64,000 bases of DNA from assembly GCF_014873945.1 (NCBI RefSeq), contig NZ_JADBEC010000002.1:2294001-2358000 (forward strand), read 5' to 3'. The stretch comes from Rhizobium viscosum. GTDB lineage: Bacteria; Pseudomonadota; Alphaproteobacteria; Rhizobiales; Rhizobiaceae. Both the position numbers and the translations under genes were made by a program. Below are positions 26,649 through 35,660 of the stretch, piece by piece (the first letter of the stretch is position 1; each line of letters opens with the position of its first letter). The notes below the pieces were generated by a model that worked only from the letters and a program-made list of their open reading frames with translations, did no database searches and was not told where the DNA came from.

Positions 26649-27638
26649 TCAGCGATCGATCGTCGACATGATCGTTTCGTTGTAGCGCTTGCCCGAAACC
26701 TTGCCGGGGGCAAGCGCTTCATCGAGCGCCTTCATCTGCTCGGCATTGAGCGCGATGGAGGCGGCGGCGATATTGTCTTCCAGGTAGGTGCGGCGCTTCG
26801 TGCCGGGGATCGGCACGAAGTCTCCGCCCTTGTGCAGGATCCAGGCGAGCGCCACCTGGCCGGGCTTGGCGCCGAGCGAGGATGCAACCGAGCGGACGGC
26901 CTCGGCTGCGCGGACATTGGCGTCGTAATTTTCGCCCTGATAGCGCGGATCACCGCGGCGGAAATCGCCTTCCGGATAATCCTCGGCGCGCCTGACTTCG
27001 CCGGTCAGGAAGCCACGGCCGAGCGGGCTGAAGGGCACAAGGCCGATGCCGAGCTCCCTCAAAGCCGGGATCACGTCGGCCTCCAGATTGCGCTCCCACA
27101 GGGAATATTCGCTCTGCACGGCGGAGACCGGAAAGACGGCATGCGCACGACGGATATTGGAAACGCCCGCTTCGGAGAGGCCGAAGTAGCGAACCTTGCC
27201 TTCGTTGACGAGCTCAGCGACCGTACCGGCGACTTCTTCCATCGGGACAGCCGGATCGACGCGATGCTGGTAGATGAGGTCGATGTGGTCGGTGGCAAGG
27301 CGTTTGAGCGAGCCTTCAACTGCGCTGCGAATGGTTTCCGGCCGGCTGTCGCGTTCGGTGCCAACCTGCTTGCCGTCTTTCAGGCGGAAGCCGAATTTCG
27401 TGGCCAGCGTCACCTCGTTGCGGCGACCTCTTAGCGCCCGGCCGAACAGTTCCTCATTCTTGTAGGGGCCGTAGACCTCGGCTGTGTCGAGAAAGGTGCA
27501 GCCGAGCTCGATGGCACGGTGAAGGGTGGCGATGGATTCCGTTTCATCCGCCGGGCCATAGGACTGGCTCATGCCCATGCATCCGAGGCCGATGGCCGAT
27601 ACTTCAAGTCCTTGGCTGCCGAGTTTGCGCTTCTGCAT
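26649..27638 (-). CDS. Aldo/keto reductase
   Basis: A 329-residue aldo/keto reductase of the AKR13-like group. Start MQKRKLGSQGLEVSAIGLGC. The catalytic tetrad is visible as Asp and Tyr in FLDTAEVYGPYKNEE, Lys in TLATKFGF and His in DLIYQHRVD. The NADPH-binding end is PIPGTKRRTYLEDNIAA. An upstream in-frame ATG at 27659 is less likely. It converges with the SDR gene. A perfect 14-base palindrome lies 30 bases upstream of its start. Confidence 0.9.
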   Translation of the reverse strand: MQKRKLGSQGLEVSAIGLGCMGMSQSYGPADETESIATLHRAIELGCTFLDTAEVYGPYKNEELFGRALRGRRNEVTLATKFGFRLKDGKQVGTERDSRPETIRSAVEGSLKRLATDHIDLIYQHRVDPAVPMEEVAGTVAELVNEGKVRYFGLSEAGVSNIRRAHAVFPVSAVQSEYSLWERNLEADVIPALRELGIGLVPFSPLGRGFLTGEVRRAEDYPEGDFRRGDPRYQGENYDANVRAAEAVRSVASSLGAKPGQVALAWILHKGGDFVPIPGTKRRTYLEDNIAAASIALNAEQMKALDEALAPGKVSGKRYNETIMSTIDR

Positions 27639-27668
27639 CGTGATGCTCCTGCTTCTCAAGTAAGGAGA

Positions 27669-27682
27669 GGTCTATATAGACC
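27669..27682. promoter_or_regulatory. Perfect palindrome upstream of the aldo/keto reductase
   Basis: GGTCTATATAGACC is a perfect 14-base palindrome about 30 bases before the AKR start codon, in a position where a repressor would block transcription or translation initiation. Confidence 0.4.
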
Positions 27683-27732
27683 CCGGCGCAGGATTATGAA
27701 TGCGCGAAAATCCCGATAAGCTGCGTGAGCGT

Positions 27733-27828
27733 TCATGTGTTCCGGCGACGCCGGTTGTTCCTGTCATCAGACGTATAAGTGACGAGACGAAGCGCATCCA
27801 GCAGGACGGCAATGATTTGCTTCCACAT
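27733..27828 (-). CDS. Small hypothetical protein (31 residues)
   Basis: The ORF reads MWKQIIAVLLDALRLVTYTS followed by an Arg-rich tail (DDRNNRRRRNT). A good ribosome-binding site (AAAGGAGA) lies 7 bases before the ATG at 27828, and codon use is ordinary. It could be a membrane-associated amphipathic helix. The family is not recognised and expression is unproven. Confidence 0.4.
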   Translation of the reverse strand: MWKQIIAVLLDALRLVTYTSDDRNNRRRRNT

Positions 27829-27918
27829 GAGGTTTCTCCTTTCACCAGTGTTCTCCTCCTCTTGCGCCCAGTCTTCAAACAAGCTTATCGTCGGCTTCGG
27901 ATAACTTGAGGTTATGGA

Positions 27919-28809
27919 ATGAAACGCGGCCGGCTTCCCCTGACGGCATTGCGCAGTTTCGAGGTTGCCGGGCGGCTCGAAAGCTTCACGCTTGCGGCCG
28001 AGGAGCTATTCATCTCGCAGGCAGCCGTCAGCCGGCAGATCCGCGAGCTGGAACAGCTATTGGGTGAGCCGCTCTTCGAGCGGCGCCATCGAAGTGTCCT
28101 GCTGACTGGAAACGGCCGGAAACTGCTTGCCGTGCTCACCCCTTCCTTCGACCGGATCGATCATTGCCTGGAGGATATCCGCAATGCTTCAGTGTCTGCG
28201 GATCTGAAAGTCAGCGTCGAACCTTCCTTTGCCGCCTGCTGGCTCGTGCCGCGGCTGCCGGAATTCCGCAAACGTCACCCTGACGTCGAGATATCGCTCG
28301 ATGCCGATCCGAGGACGATCGAGTTCCGCACCGGCCAGGCGCAGATCGCGATCAGGCACAGCGCCACCGTTACCGCATGGCCACGGACAGAAAGCCGGCA
28401 CCTGATCGATGTCCGCATGGTGCCGGTGATCGCCTCCGATCTTCTGGAGCGTGGCTCACCGATCTCCTCTCCGCATGACATCTTTGCTTATGGACTTTTG
28501 CATGAGGAAACCCGCGACGCCTGGAGCCGGTGGTTCGAGGCGGCCGGCATCGCCATGCCCGAGACGGCGAGGGGGCCGGTCTATGCCGATGACGGGCTCG
28601 TGCTGCAGGCGGCGTTGCGCGGCCAGGGCGTTGCACTCCTCGATGAAGCTTTTGCAGAAGAGGAAATCCGGGCCGGCCGCTTGCGCCAGCTCTTCGAGCT
28701 CACGGTTCCGAATGGCGCCTACTGGCTGGTTGCCCGCAGCTTCGACCGCCTTGCGCCTCCGGCTGCGGATTTTGCGCGCTGGGTGACGGAGAGCTTTCAC
28801 AAACGCTGA
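27919..28809 (+). CDS. LysR-family regulator, GcvA-like
   Basis: A 296-residue protein with the GcvA-type start (PLTALRSFEVAGRLESFTLAAEELFISQAAVSRQIR) and a LysR effector domain (SFAACWLVPRLPEFRKRHPDVEI). The length is full. The target cannot be told; the neighbours are the small ORF and the exonuclease-like gene, which converges on it. ATG 27919 has only a weak upstream ribosome-binding site. Confidence 0.88.
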   Translation: MKRGRLPLTALRSFEVAGRLESFTLAAEELFISQAAVSRQIRELEQLLGEPLFERRHRSVLLTGNGRKLLAVLTPSFDRIDHCLEDIRNASVSADLKVSVEPSFAACWLVPRLPEFRKRHPDVEISLDADPRTIEFRTGQAQIAIRHSATVTAWPRTESRHLIDVRMVPVIASDLLERGSPISSPHDIFAYGLLHEETRDAWSRWFEAAGIAMPETARGPVYADDGLVLQAALRGQGVALLDEAFAEEEIRAGRLRQLFELTVPNGAYWLVARSFDRLAPPAADFARWVTESFHKR

Positions 28810-28812
28810 CCT

Positions 28813-29403
28813 CTACCCGCCTGTCGCCATCCGCTTCTTGGCCGCCTCGCGGACAAGCTTCCATCGGGTAAGCTCAAGCGTGGCGTCCGCCAATGCGCGA
28901 TGCGCCGGGATTACCTCTTTGCTTTCCTCGACGATGTCGTCGATGAGCTTCGACAGCTCTGTCTCCGTGATGGTCGCTCCCGTTAATTCACGCGCCGCGG
29001 CCATAAAGGCGTCACGTGATTTGCCAAGCCGGAGGGCATGCCGAGGGAAACCAGCAGCGCGCAGGAGAACGCTCAGCCATTTCCCATCCCACGAAGGGGC
29101 GCTCGCATAGAGATCGTGCCCGGTCAAAACCTCGACCATTTCACTGGCGACCTGCTCTACCGGAACGCCCTCCGATGCAAGCAACTCCCGAGAAATCCCA
29201 TGGATTGCTTCTGCATCGGCCGCCCAGTCGTCCCAGTCGGCGGCGGGCCGGATCAGGGCCGAGCGAGAGCGACCGTCTTCAAACACCCAGGCAATTTCGA
29301 CCGGCACACTTTTCTTGCTGAGGGACGAGGCCTCGAAATCCAGGAAAACGATCAATGCAACGCGACAGGCGGATGCTGTCCTCCAGCGAAAGACTTGTCC
29401 CAA
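28813..29403 (-). CDS. DEDDh-type 3'-5' exonuclease-like protein
   Basis: A 196-residue protein with the exonuclease motifs FLDFEASSL (first Asp and Glu), AEAIHGIS, SAPSWDGKWL (second Asp) and PAHRALADA (His and last Asp). These five acidic/His residues are the DEDDh catalytic set of RNase T/DnaQ-like nucleases. The first 16 residues look non-homologous, so translation may begin at a TTG near 29355, giving about 180 residues. It is short for DnaQ and lacks extra domains. The substrate is unknown. Confidence 0.8.
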   Translation of the reverse strand: MGQVFRWRTASACRVALIVFLDFEASSLSKKSVPVEIAWVFEDGRSRSALIRPAADWDDWAADAEAIHGISRELLASEGVPVEQVASEMVEVLTGHDLYASAPSWDGKWLSVLLRAAGFPRHALRLGKSRDAFMAAARELTGATITETELSKLIDDIVEESKEVIPAHRALADATLELTRWKLVREAAKKRMATGG

Positions 29404-29488
29404 TCGACCGGTGCTTATCGCCTCGAAATCTATTCAAGTCTTAGGGACCGGTTCAAGTGAACAGGCCGCAGCCTACAGCTGCCTGCGT

Positions 29489-30568
29489 TTATTTGTCGAG
29501 CCGCATGCCGTCGGCATCGAAGATGTGCAGATGGGCGGGATCACAGGTGAAGGCGAGCTGGCTGCCGGTCTCGATGACGGAATACCCCCTGTATTCGACG
29601 GTCAGGGGCTGCCCGTCGCCAAGCTGGCAATAGAGGAATTGTGTGCCGCCGAGATATTCGTCGAAATCAACCCTAGCCCGCAACACGTCATCCTCAGGTC
29701 CCGACACGATACTCAGATGCTCCGGCCGCGCGCCGAGGGTGATCTTCTGGCCTGCCGCCAGACCGGCACCGCCGATCGGCGAACGAATGCGATTTCCGGC
29801 CACCAGGATGGTGCCGTCACCTGCCCAGCTTGCCTCAAGCAGGTTCATGCGCGGCGAGCCGATGAAGCCCGCGACGAAGACATTGTTCGGCCGTTCGTAG
29901 ATCTCGCGCGGCGTTCCCGACTGTTCGATGTGTCCGTCACGAAGCACGACGATCTTGTCGGCGAGCGTCATCGCTTCGGTCTGGTCGTGCGTGACATAGA
30001 TCATCGTATTGCCGAGCTCGCGATGGAGTCTGGCGATTTCAATGCGCATCGAGACGCGCAGTTCCGCGTCGAGGTTTGACAGCGGTTCATCGAAAAGGAA
30101 GACATCGGGCTTGCGCACGATCGCGCGCCCGATCGCAACACGCTGCCGCTGGCCGCCGGAGAGCTGGCCCGGCCGACGATCGAGGAGGTGATCGATCTTT
30201 AGGATCGCCGAGGCCGCCTTGACGCGGGCCTCGATCTCCGAGGCCTGCGTTCTCGCCATTTTCAGGCCAAAGGCGAGATTATCGCGCACACTCATATGCG
30301 GATAGAGCGCGTAGGACTGGAACACCATGGCGATGCCGCGATCAGAGGGGTCGAGATCGGTGACATTGCGTCCCTTGATCTCGATCTCGCCGTCGGTGAC
30401 ATCTTCCAGACCTGCGATCATGCGCAGGAGCGTCGATTTTCCGCATCCCGAGGGGCCGACGAAGACGACGAAGGATCCCTCCGTTATGGTCAAGTCAATG
30501 CCATGGATGACTTCCAGATTGCCGAAACTCTTGCGAATTTCGGTCAGCACGACGCCCGTATCCGCCAT
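29489..30568 (-). CDS. MalK/UgpC-type sugar ABC transporter ATP-binding protein
   Basis: A 359-residue ATPase. Walker A is GPSGCGKST, the signature is LSGGQRQRVAIGRA, Walker B is VFLFDEPLSNLDA, the switch His is in YVTHDQTEAM, and a C-terminal MalK-type regulatory OB domain (from about residue 240) is present. The Met at 30568 is chosen since the family alignment starts there. It begins one base after the GH127 stop and is the last gene of the lacI-GH127 operon. Confidence 0.9.
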   Translation of the reverse strand: MADTGVVLTEIRKSFGNLEVIHGIDLTITEGSFVVFVGPSGCGKSTLLRMIAGLEDVTDGEIEIKGRNVTDLDPSDRGIAMVFQSYALYPHMSVRDNLAFGLKMARTQASEIEARVKAASAILKIDHLLDRRPGQLSGGQRQRVAIGRAIVRKPDVFLFDEPLSNLDAELRVSMRIEIARLHRELGNTMIYVTHDQTEAMTLADKIVVLRDGHIEQSGTPREIYERPNNVFVAGFIGSPRMNLLEASWAGDGTILVAGNRIRSPIGGAGLAAGQKITLGARPEHLSIVSGPEDDVLRARVDFDEYLGGTQFLYCQLGDGQPLTVEYRGYSVIETGSQLAFTCDPAHLHIFDADGMRLDK

Positions 30569-30569
30569 G

Positions 30570-32510
30570 TTATTCACCGCGCGCCTCGCCCGCTCTGACC
30601 CAGACGAGCATCTCGCCCGGTTCGCGATTGTCCCAGAAAGGGTAGGGCACGAAACGCGCATTTGCCTGCTTTGCCGCCGGCGGAGACGTACGGTAGAGCG
30701 AGGCACCCCAATCGGCCGTGTCGCGGCTGACGGGGAGGTCGAGAGCGACCGCTCCGCGAAGGCCGGCAATTTCGGAGATCTTGGCCTGCGAGACATCGGC
30801 GGAAAGGGTAATGCCATTCAGCCCCTCGCCATTGTCCGTCTCCTCGACGCAATAGACGAGCGGACCGCGCATCAGTGCCGTGCGGCCGGCATCCTGGCGT
30901 ACGAGCGGGTTGGCAAAGAGCTTACGGGCTGTCAGCGGGATCGAGAGATCCACCTTATCGCCGCTCTTCCAATCCCGTTCGATCCGGGCATAGCCGTCCA
31001 CAACAGCGGATTGAAGATCGAGCTTTTCGCCGTTGACGGAGAGAGTAGCACCCTCCGCCCATTCCGGAATGCGCAGCGACAGTGCGAACAGTGCGGGACG
31101 GTCGAGCGTTAGGTCGAAGTGGATCGCGCCATCCCAGGGATAGCGGGTCTGTTGCGAAAGCTCGACCTTGGCGCCGGCGAGATCGAAGCGTGCCTTGCTT
31201 TCCCCGTAGAGATGGACGGCAATTTCATCTTCGGCGATCGCATACATGTAGGAGCCGACAGATGCCAGCAGGCGGGCAATATTGGGCGGGCAGCATGGGC
31301 AATGGTGCCAGATCCAGCGGTGATGCTTGCCCGCGCTTTCCAACGGGTTCTCATAGAAGAAACGGGTGCCGTCGAGCGACAGGCCGGCCATGGCGCCATT
31401 GTAGAGCGCCTGCTCCATGATATCGGCATAGCGGCGGTTCGGACCGCGGCCGAGCATGCGGTTGGCCCAGAAGACCAGGCCGACGGAGGCGCAGGTTTCG
31501 GCATAGGCGCTTTCGTTCGGCAGGTCGTAATAGTCGGTAAAGCCCTCGTTGGAGGCGGCCGGGCCGATGCCGCCGGTGACATACATCTGCTTGGTCGTCA
31601 GATCGTCCCAGAGGGTTTCGAGTGCAGCCGTTAGCGTGTCGTCGTTATATTCGGTCGCGATATCGGCCATGCCGGCATAGAGATACATGGCGCGCACCGC
31701 ATGGCCGACGACCTTCTTCTGTTCGCGCACCGGCAGATGCGCCTGGCCATATTCATAGGTCTTCTGGTGGAAGTCTGCGGCGCTGCGGCCGTCGCGAGCC
31801 GCCTCGTCGGTGAAGAAATGTGGTTCCGTGCCACGCTCGTCGATGAAGAACTTCGAGAGATCGAGATATTTCTTTTCGCCGGTGACGCGGGCGAGCTTGA
31901 CGAGCGCAAGTTCCACCTCTTCGTGGCCGCAATAGCCGGGGATCTGCCCTGGGCCGTGGCCGAAGACGGTGATCAGGTAATCGGCATAACGGCTCATGAT
32001 GTCGAGCAGTTTCTTCTTGCCGGTCGCCTGATAATAGGCGACGGCGCCTTCGATCAGGTGACCGGCGCAATAGAGTTCGTGATGGTCGCGCAGGTTCGTC
32101 CATCGGCGATCGGGCTGCACGCGCTGGAACCAGGCGTTCAGGTAGCCGTCCTTGTCCTGCAGCTTCTCATACATGTCGATAATCTCATCGACGCGGGCCT
32201 CGAGCTGCGGATTGGACCGGCGGTAGAGCGAATAGGCCACGGTCTCGATCGACTTGCCGAGGTCGCTGTCCCAGAACATCTGCGTCGTGCCGCCCCAAGG
32301 GCCGATCGGAATGACGACGCCGGGGCTCGGCTGGGTCACGTCAATCGCCTGCAGCATGCCGGCCTCGACACAGCGGTCGAGCAGCGTTTCGGCGGTGGAA
32401 TCGCAGATTGCATCCTGGCGATCGCCAAACAGCCCCTGCAATTCTACACTTGGCACGGGCAGGGGACGGAACTGGCGATCTCTTTTCAGCTGGTTCATGG
32501 CTTCATCCAT
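30570..32510 (-). CDS. Glycoside hydrolase family 127 (beta-L-arabinofuranosidase)
   Basis: A 646-residue cytoplasmic protein matching GH127. Glu322 (SNEGF), Glu338 and Cys340 (YAETC), and Cys404/406/407 (HCPCCPPN) correspond to the catalytic and zinc-binding residues of HypBA1, where a zinc-bound Cys is the nucleophile. No signal peptide, so it would act on disaccharides brought in by the neighbouring ABC transporter. Substrates known for the family are beta-1,2-linked L-arabinofuranosides from hydroxyproline-rich plant glycoproteins. The gene lies between permease and ATPase genes. Confidence 0.9.
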   Translation of the reverse strand: MDEAMNQLKRDRQFRPLPVPSVELQGLFGDRQDAICDSTAETLLDRCVEAGMLQAIDVTQPSPGVVIPIGPWGGTTQMFWDSDLGKSIETVAYSLYRRSNPQLEARVDEIIDMYEKLQDKDGYLNAWFQRVQPDRRWTNLRDHHELYCAGHLIEGAVAYYQATGKKKLLDIMSRYADYLITVFGHGPGQIPGYCGHEEVELALVKLARVTGEKKYLDLSKFFIDERGTEPHFFTDEAARDGRSAADFHQKTYEYGQAHLPVREQKKVVGHAVRAMYLYAGMADIATEYNDDTLTAALETLWDDLTTKQMYVTGGIGPAASNEGFTDYYDLPNESAYAETCASVGLVFWANRMLGRGPNRRYADIMEQALYNGAMAGLSLDGTRFFYENPLESAGKHHRWIWHHCPCCPPNIARLLASVGSYMYAIAEDEIAVHLYGESKARFDLAGAKVELSQQTRYPWDGAIHFDLTLDRPALFALSLRIPEWAEGATLSVNGEKLDLQSAVVDGYARIERDWKSGDKVDLSIPLTARKLFANPLVRQDAGRTALMRGPLVYCVEETDNGEGLNGITLSADVSQAKISEIAGLRGAVALDLPVSRDTADWGASLYRTSPPAAKQANARFVPYPFWDNREPGEMLVWVRAGEARGE

Positions 32511-32525
32511 TTTGTTGAAAGGTCA

Positions 32526-33389
32526 TCATTTCACCGCGCCGGCCATCAGCCCGCGCATGTAGTAGCGTTGCAGGAGCAGGAAGACGATCAGGCAGGGGAT
32601 CGTCATCACGACGACGCCGGCCTGGACTGCGCCCCAGTTGATGGCGCCGAGGCGACCGGCGCGCACCGCCGTCATCAGGACGGGAAGCGTGTATTTCTCG
32701 TTGCTGGAGAGCAGTACGAGGGCGGCGAGGAACTCGTTCCAGGCATTCAGGAAGGCAAAGATCGCAACTGTCGCAATACCCGGCAGTACTAGCGGCAAAA
32801 GCACGCGGATCAGCAGTCTCAGATCCCGGGCACCGTCGATGCGCGCTGCTTCCTCGATCTCCTTCGGCACGGCGTCAAAGGCATTGCGCATCATGAAGAC
32901 CGAGAAGGGCAGTTGCAGCGTGACATAGACGAGGGTCAGCCCCAGCAGCGAGTTGTTGAGGCCGAGCTTTGCCAGGATGATGAAGAGCGGCGTCAGGATC
33001 GACTGGAACGGGATCATCAGCGTGGCGATGATCAGCACGAAAAGCGCATTCTTCAGCGGAAACCGGTAGCGCGAGAAGCCATAGCCGGCGAGCAGACTGA
33101 CGGCGACCGTTAGCAGTACCGTTGCCAGCGACACAAAGAGCGAGTTGATCATGTGCTGCCAGATGCCGGCGCCGAATGTATCGAGCAGCGCATAGGCATC
33201 GAAGCTGGCCCCTGTCGTCGGCCAAGGCGGCAAGGGCGGCAGGCTCGACTCCGTACCATGCCGGAAGGAGGCGAGCAGCGTGATGATGAAGGGCGCCAGG
33301 AAAAAGATCGAAATGGCGATGCCGGCGACATGATAGGCCGATTGTGATCTAAAACGCTTGCGGGCGCGGCGTTGTTTGGAGGAAATCAT
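32526..33389 (-). CDS. Sugar ABC transporter permease (MalG type)
   Basis: A 287-residue inner-membrane protein with six predicted helices and the EAA loop EEAARIDGARDLRLLIRVLLPL, which contacts the ATPase. The N-terminal helix and the long periplasmic loop (SFRHGTESSLPPLPP) are typical of MalG-like permeases. It begins at the last base of the upstream permease gene (33389), showing tight coupling. Confidence 0.92.
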   Translation of the reverse strand: MISSKQRRARKRFRSQSAYHVAGIAISIFFLAPFIITLLASFRHGTESSLPPLPPWPTTGASFDAYALLDTFGAGIWQHMINSLFVSLATVLLTVAVSLLAGYGFSRYRFPLKNALFVLIIATLMIPFQSILTPLFIILAKLGLNNSLLGLTLVYVTLQLPFSVFMMRNAFDAVPKEIEEAARIDGARDLRLLIRVLLPLVLPGIATVAIFAFLNAWNEFLAALVLLSSNEKYTLPVLMTAVRAGRLGAINWGAVQAGVVVMTIPCLIVFLLLQRYYMRGLMAGAVK

Positions 33390-34300
33390 CAGCGTTCCTC
33401 CCCGACACGCAGCAGCCAGAGCTGGACGATGGAGATCGCAACGAGGATCGCCAGCAGCACGATCGAAAGGGCGGATCCGTAGCCCAGATTGAAGGACACG
33501 AAGGACTGGTTGAAGATGTAGTAGACGACCGAGATCATCTTGTTCTGCGGCCCGCCCGACGTCATGATGTAGAACTGGTCGAAGGCGAGGATCGAGCCGG
33601 TAACCGAGACGATCAGCGCCAGCGCAATCGTCTTTCGCATCAGCGGCAGGGTGAGGTGCCGAAAGCGCTGCCAGCGTCCGGCGCCATCGATGCGGGCTGC
33701 CTCCGTCAATTCGGACGGAATGGCCTGAAGCCCGGTCAGCAGGATGATCATGGTAAAGCCCGCGATCTTCCAGACGACCATGACGATGATGGTTGCGAAG
33801 GCGGTATCGAAGCTCGCCATGATATTGGGGCTGCGCTCGACGAGACCGAGGGCGCGGAGGGCCGGCCCGAAGAAGCCGCTATCGACATTGGCAAGCCATA
33901 CCCAGAGCAGCGAAGCGGTTGCGAGCCCCACCACGACCGGCAGGAAGATAATCGTGCGGTAGGTGCTGACGAAGCGACGCTCCCTCTCGACGAAGATCGC
34001 CAGCGGAAAGGCGATCGCAAAGATCGCGATGGTCACGATGACGGTGTAATAGGCAGTGAAATTCAGGGCCGCCATGAAACGGCTGTCGTTCCACATGCGG
34101 GTATAATTGGCAAAGCCGATCCAGCGCGCCGCACCCATCAGCGGCCAGTTGTGCAGGCTCATCCAGCCGGTGAACAATACGGGCATGACGAAGAAGACGA
34201 TGACGAGCGCCATGGCTGGCGCGATATAGAAAAAGCCGCGCCATTGCGACTTTCGCCGTTTTCGGACAGCGCGGATGCGCTGCGGACCGGAACCGGTCAT
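33389..34300 (-). CDS. Sugar ABC transporter permease (MalF type)
   Basis: A 303-residue permease of the MalF/UgpA type with six helices after a basic N-terminus (RAVRKRRKSQWRGFF) and the EAA loop LTEAARIDGAGRWQRFRHLTLP. It pairs with the following MalG-type protein to form the channel. A GC-rich hairpin separates it from the upstream binding-protein gene. Confidence 0.92.
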   Translation of the reverse strand: MTGSGPQRIRAVRKRRKSQWRGFFYIAPAMALVIVFFVMPVLFTGWMSLHNWPLMGAARWIGFANYTRMWNDSRFMAALNFTAYYTVIVTIAIFAIAFPLAIFVERERRFVSTYRTIIFLPVVVGLATASLLWVWLANVDSGFFGPALRALGLVERSPNIMASFDTAFATIIVMVVWKIAGFTMIILLTGLQAIPSELTEAARIDGAGRWQRFRHLTLPLMRKTIALALIVSVTGSILAFDQFYIMTSGGPQNKMISVVYYIFNQSFVSFNLGYGSALSIVLLAILVAISIVQLWLLRVGEER

Positions 34301-34339
34301 CGAAACCTCCGCATTTTTAAGCTCTTCTAACTTTGAATC

Positions 34340-34368
34340 GGCCGGGGAACTGCCACCGTCCCCCGGCC
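34340..34368 (-). other. Intercistronic hairpin between binding-protein and permease genes
   Basis: GGCCGGGG (34340-34347) pairs with CCCCGGCC (34361-34368) around a 13-base loop. There is no T run, so it is more likely an mRNA-stabilising or attenuating stem that raises binding-protein levels over permeases, as in malEFG-type operons. Confidence 0.5.
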
Positions 34369-34381
34369 ACGGCCGGGAGAG

Positions 34382-35620
34382 TTATTGGCCGCTGTCGATG
34401 ATGGACTGCATCTCGGATTGGGCATTCGAGAAGGCGCCATCGACGTCGTCACCAAAGATCGCGGCGTTGGTGAAGGTCGCCCAAGGCCCATTGGCGCTGT
34501 TGATCAGATCGTTGAACTGCAGCGTGTAGGGTGTCTTGGCCACGGAGATTGCCTTCAGGCCCACCTGCATGCGGGGGTCGAGCCCGGCAAGCACCTGATC
34601 GGCAATGTCGCCGCGTGTCGGCAGGCTGCCATATTTCGCCATGACCTTCTGGCCGTCCATCGAATAGATGTATTCGAGGAATTCCTTCACGGCATCGATC
34701 TTCTTCGTGCCCTTGGTGATGACGAAATTGTCGCCGCCGGCAAAGGACGAAGTCTTGCCATCGACACTGGGGATCAGCGTCACGCCGAAGTTGATGTCAG
34801 GATACTGCGTGACGAGTGTGCCGATAGCGAAGGCGCCGAGGCTCTGCTGGCCGATCTTGCCGTTCGTGAAACTCAGGAAGCTCGTGCCGTTATCGCTCGC
34901 AGCACTTGCCGGAACAAGATCCTTCTTGACCATATCGCGGTAGAAGCCGACGGCCTTGCGCATTTGCGGCGTGTCGAGCGTTGCGGTCTTGCTGTCCTCC
35001 GACAGGATATCGGCACCCGCACCCCAGACGAGAGGTGTGAAAGTGAAGATCATGCAGCCGCCGCAGCCGCCGCCCGAGAAGTAGAAGCCGTACGTATCGT
35101 CGCCGAGCTTGCGGATCTTCTCGGCGTTTGCCTCGATTTCTTCCCAGGTCGCGGGCGCCTTTTCAGGGTCGAGGCCGGCCTTCTTGTAGAGGTCCTTGTT
35201 CCAGGCAAAGACAGAGGTTTCTACCGACAGCGGCAGACCGTAGATCTTGTCCTGATAGGTGCCGAGTTTGACATGTGACGGCGACAGCGAATTGAAATAG
35301 GGCAGGCTCTTTGCCCAGTCCGTCAGGTCCTCGAGCTGTCCCGCAGCGGCAAAGGCCGGGTTATAGATCAGGTCCATCGACAGGGCGTCTGGCGCCTGGC
35401 CGCCGGCGATTGCGGTTGCGTATTTCTGCACCAGTTCGCCGAAGGGCACTTCGGTCGTGACTACCTGGTTTTCGTGGCTCGCATTATAGGCCTCGACGAC
35501 CTTCTTGAAGGAATCGCCGATACCCGTGCGAACCCACATTTCGATCTTTTCGGCAGCCGAAGCTGTCGAGACCAGGCAGAGGGTGGCAATACTGGTTGCC
35601 ACCAATAGACGCTTCATCAT
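34382..35620 (-). CDS. Sugar ABC transporter substrate-binding protein
   Basis: A 412-residue family 1 solute-binding protein. The signal peptide MMKRLLVATSIATLCLVSTASA ends at an Ala-x-Ala site near residue 23. The mature part has NKDLYKKAGLDPEKAPATWEEI and other family 1 features. GGGAGGAG lies 6 bases before ATG 35620, which decides the start. An unusual Cys pair lies in SGGGCGGCM. It would deliver arabinose-containing oligosaccharides, as inferred from the GH127 gene of the operon. Confidence 0.92.
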   Translation of the reverse strand: MMKRLLVATSIATLCLVSTASAAEKIEMWVRTGIGDSFKKVVEAYNASHENQVVTTEVPFGELVQKYATAIAGGQAPDALSMDLIYNPAFAAAGQLEDLTDWAKSLPYFNSLSPSHVKLGTYQDKIYGLPLSVETSVFAWNKDLYKKAGLDPEKAPATWEEIEANAEKIRKLGDDTYGFYFSGGGCGGCMIFTFTPLVWGAGADILSEDSKTATLDTPQMRKAVGFYRDMVKKDLVPASAASDNGTSFLSFTNGKIGQQSLGAFAIGTLVTQYPDINFGVTLIPSVDGKTSSFAGGDNFVITKGTKKIDAVKEFLEYIYSMDGQKVMAKYGSLPTRGDIADQVLAGLDPRMQVGLKAISVAKTPYTLQFNDLINSANGPWATFTNAAIFGDDVDGAFSNAQSEMQSIIDSGQ

Positions 35621-35660
35621 GGCTCTCCTCCCAAGTTGGCGCGTCTCCTTCGCGCCGTTG

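Noticed and set aside
31701..32792. 363-codon plus-strand frame
   Set aside because: Antisense shadow of the GH127 gene, whose catalytic residues are all in the other strand.
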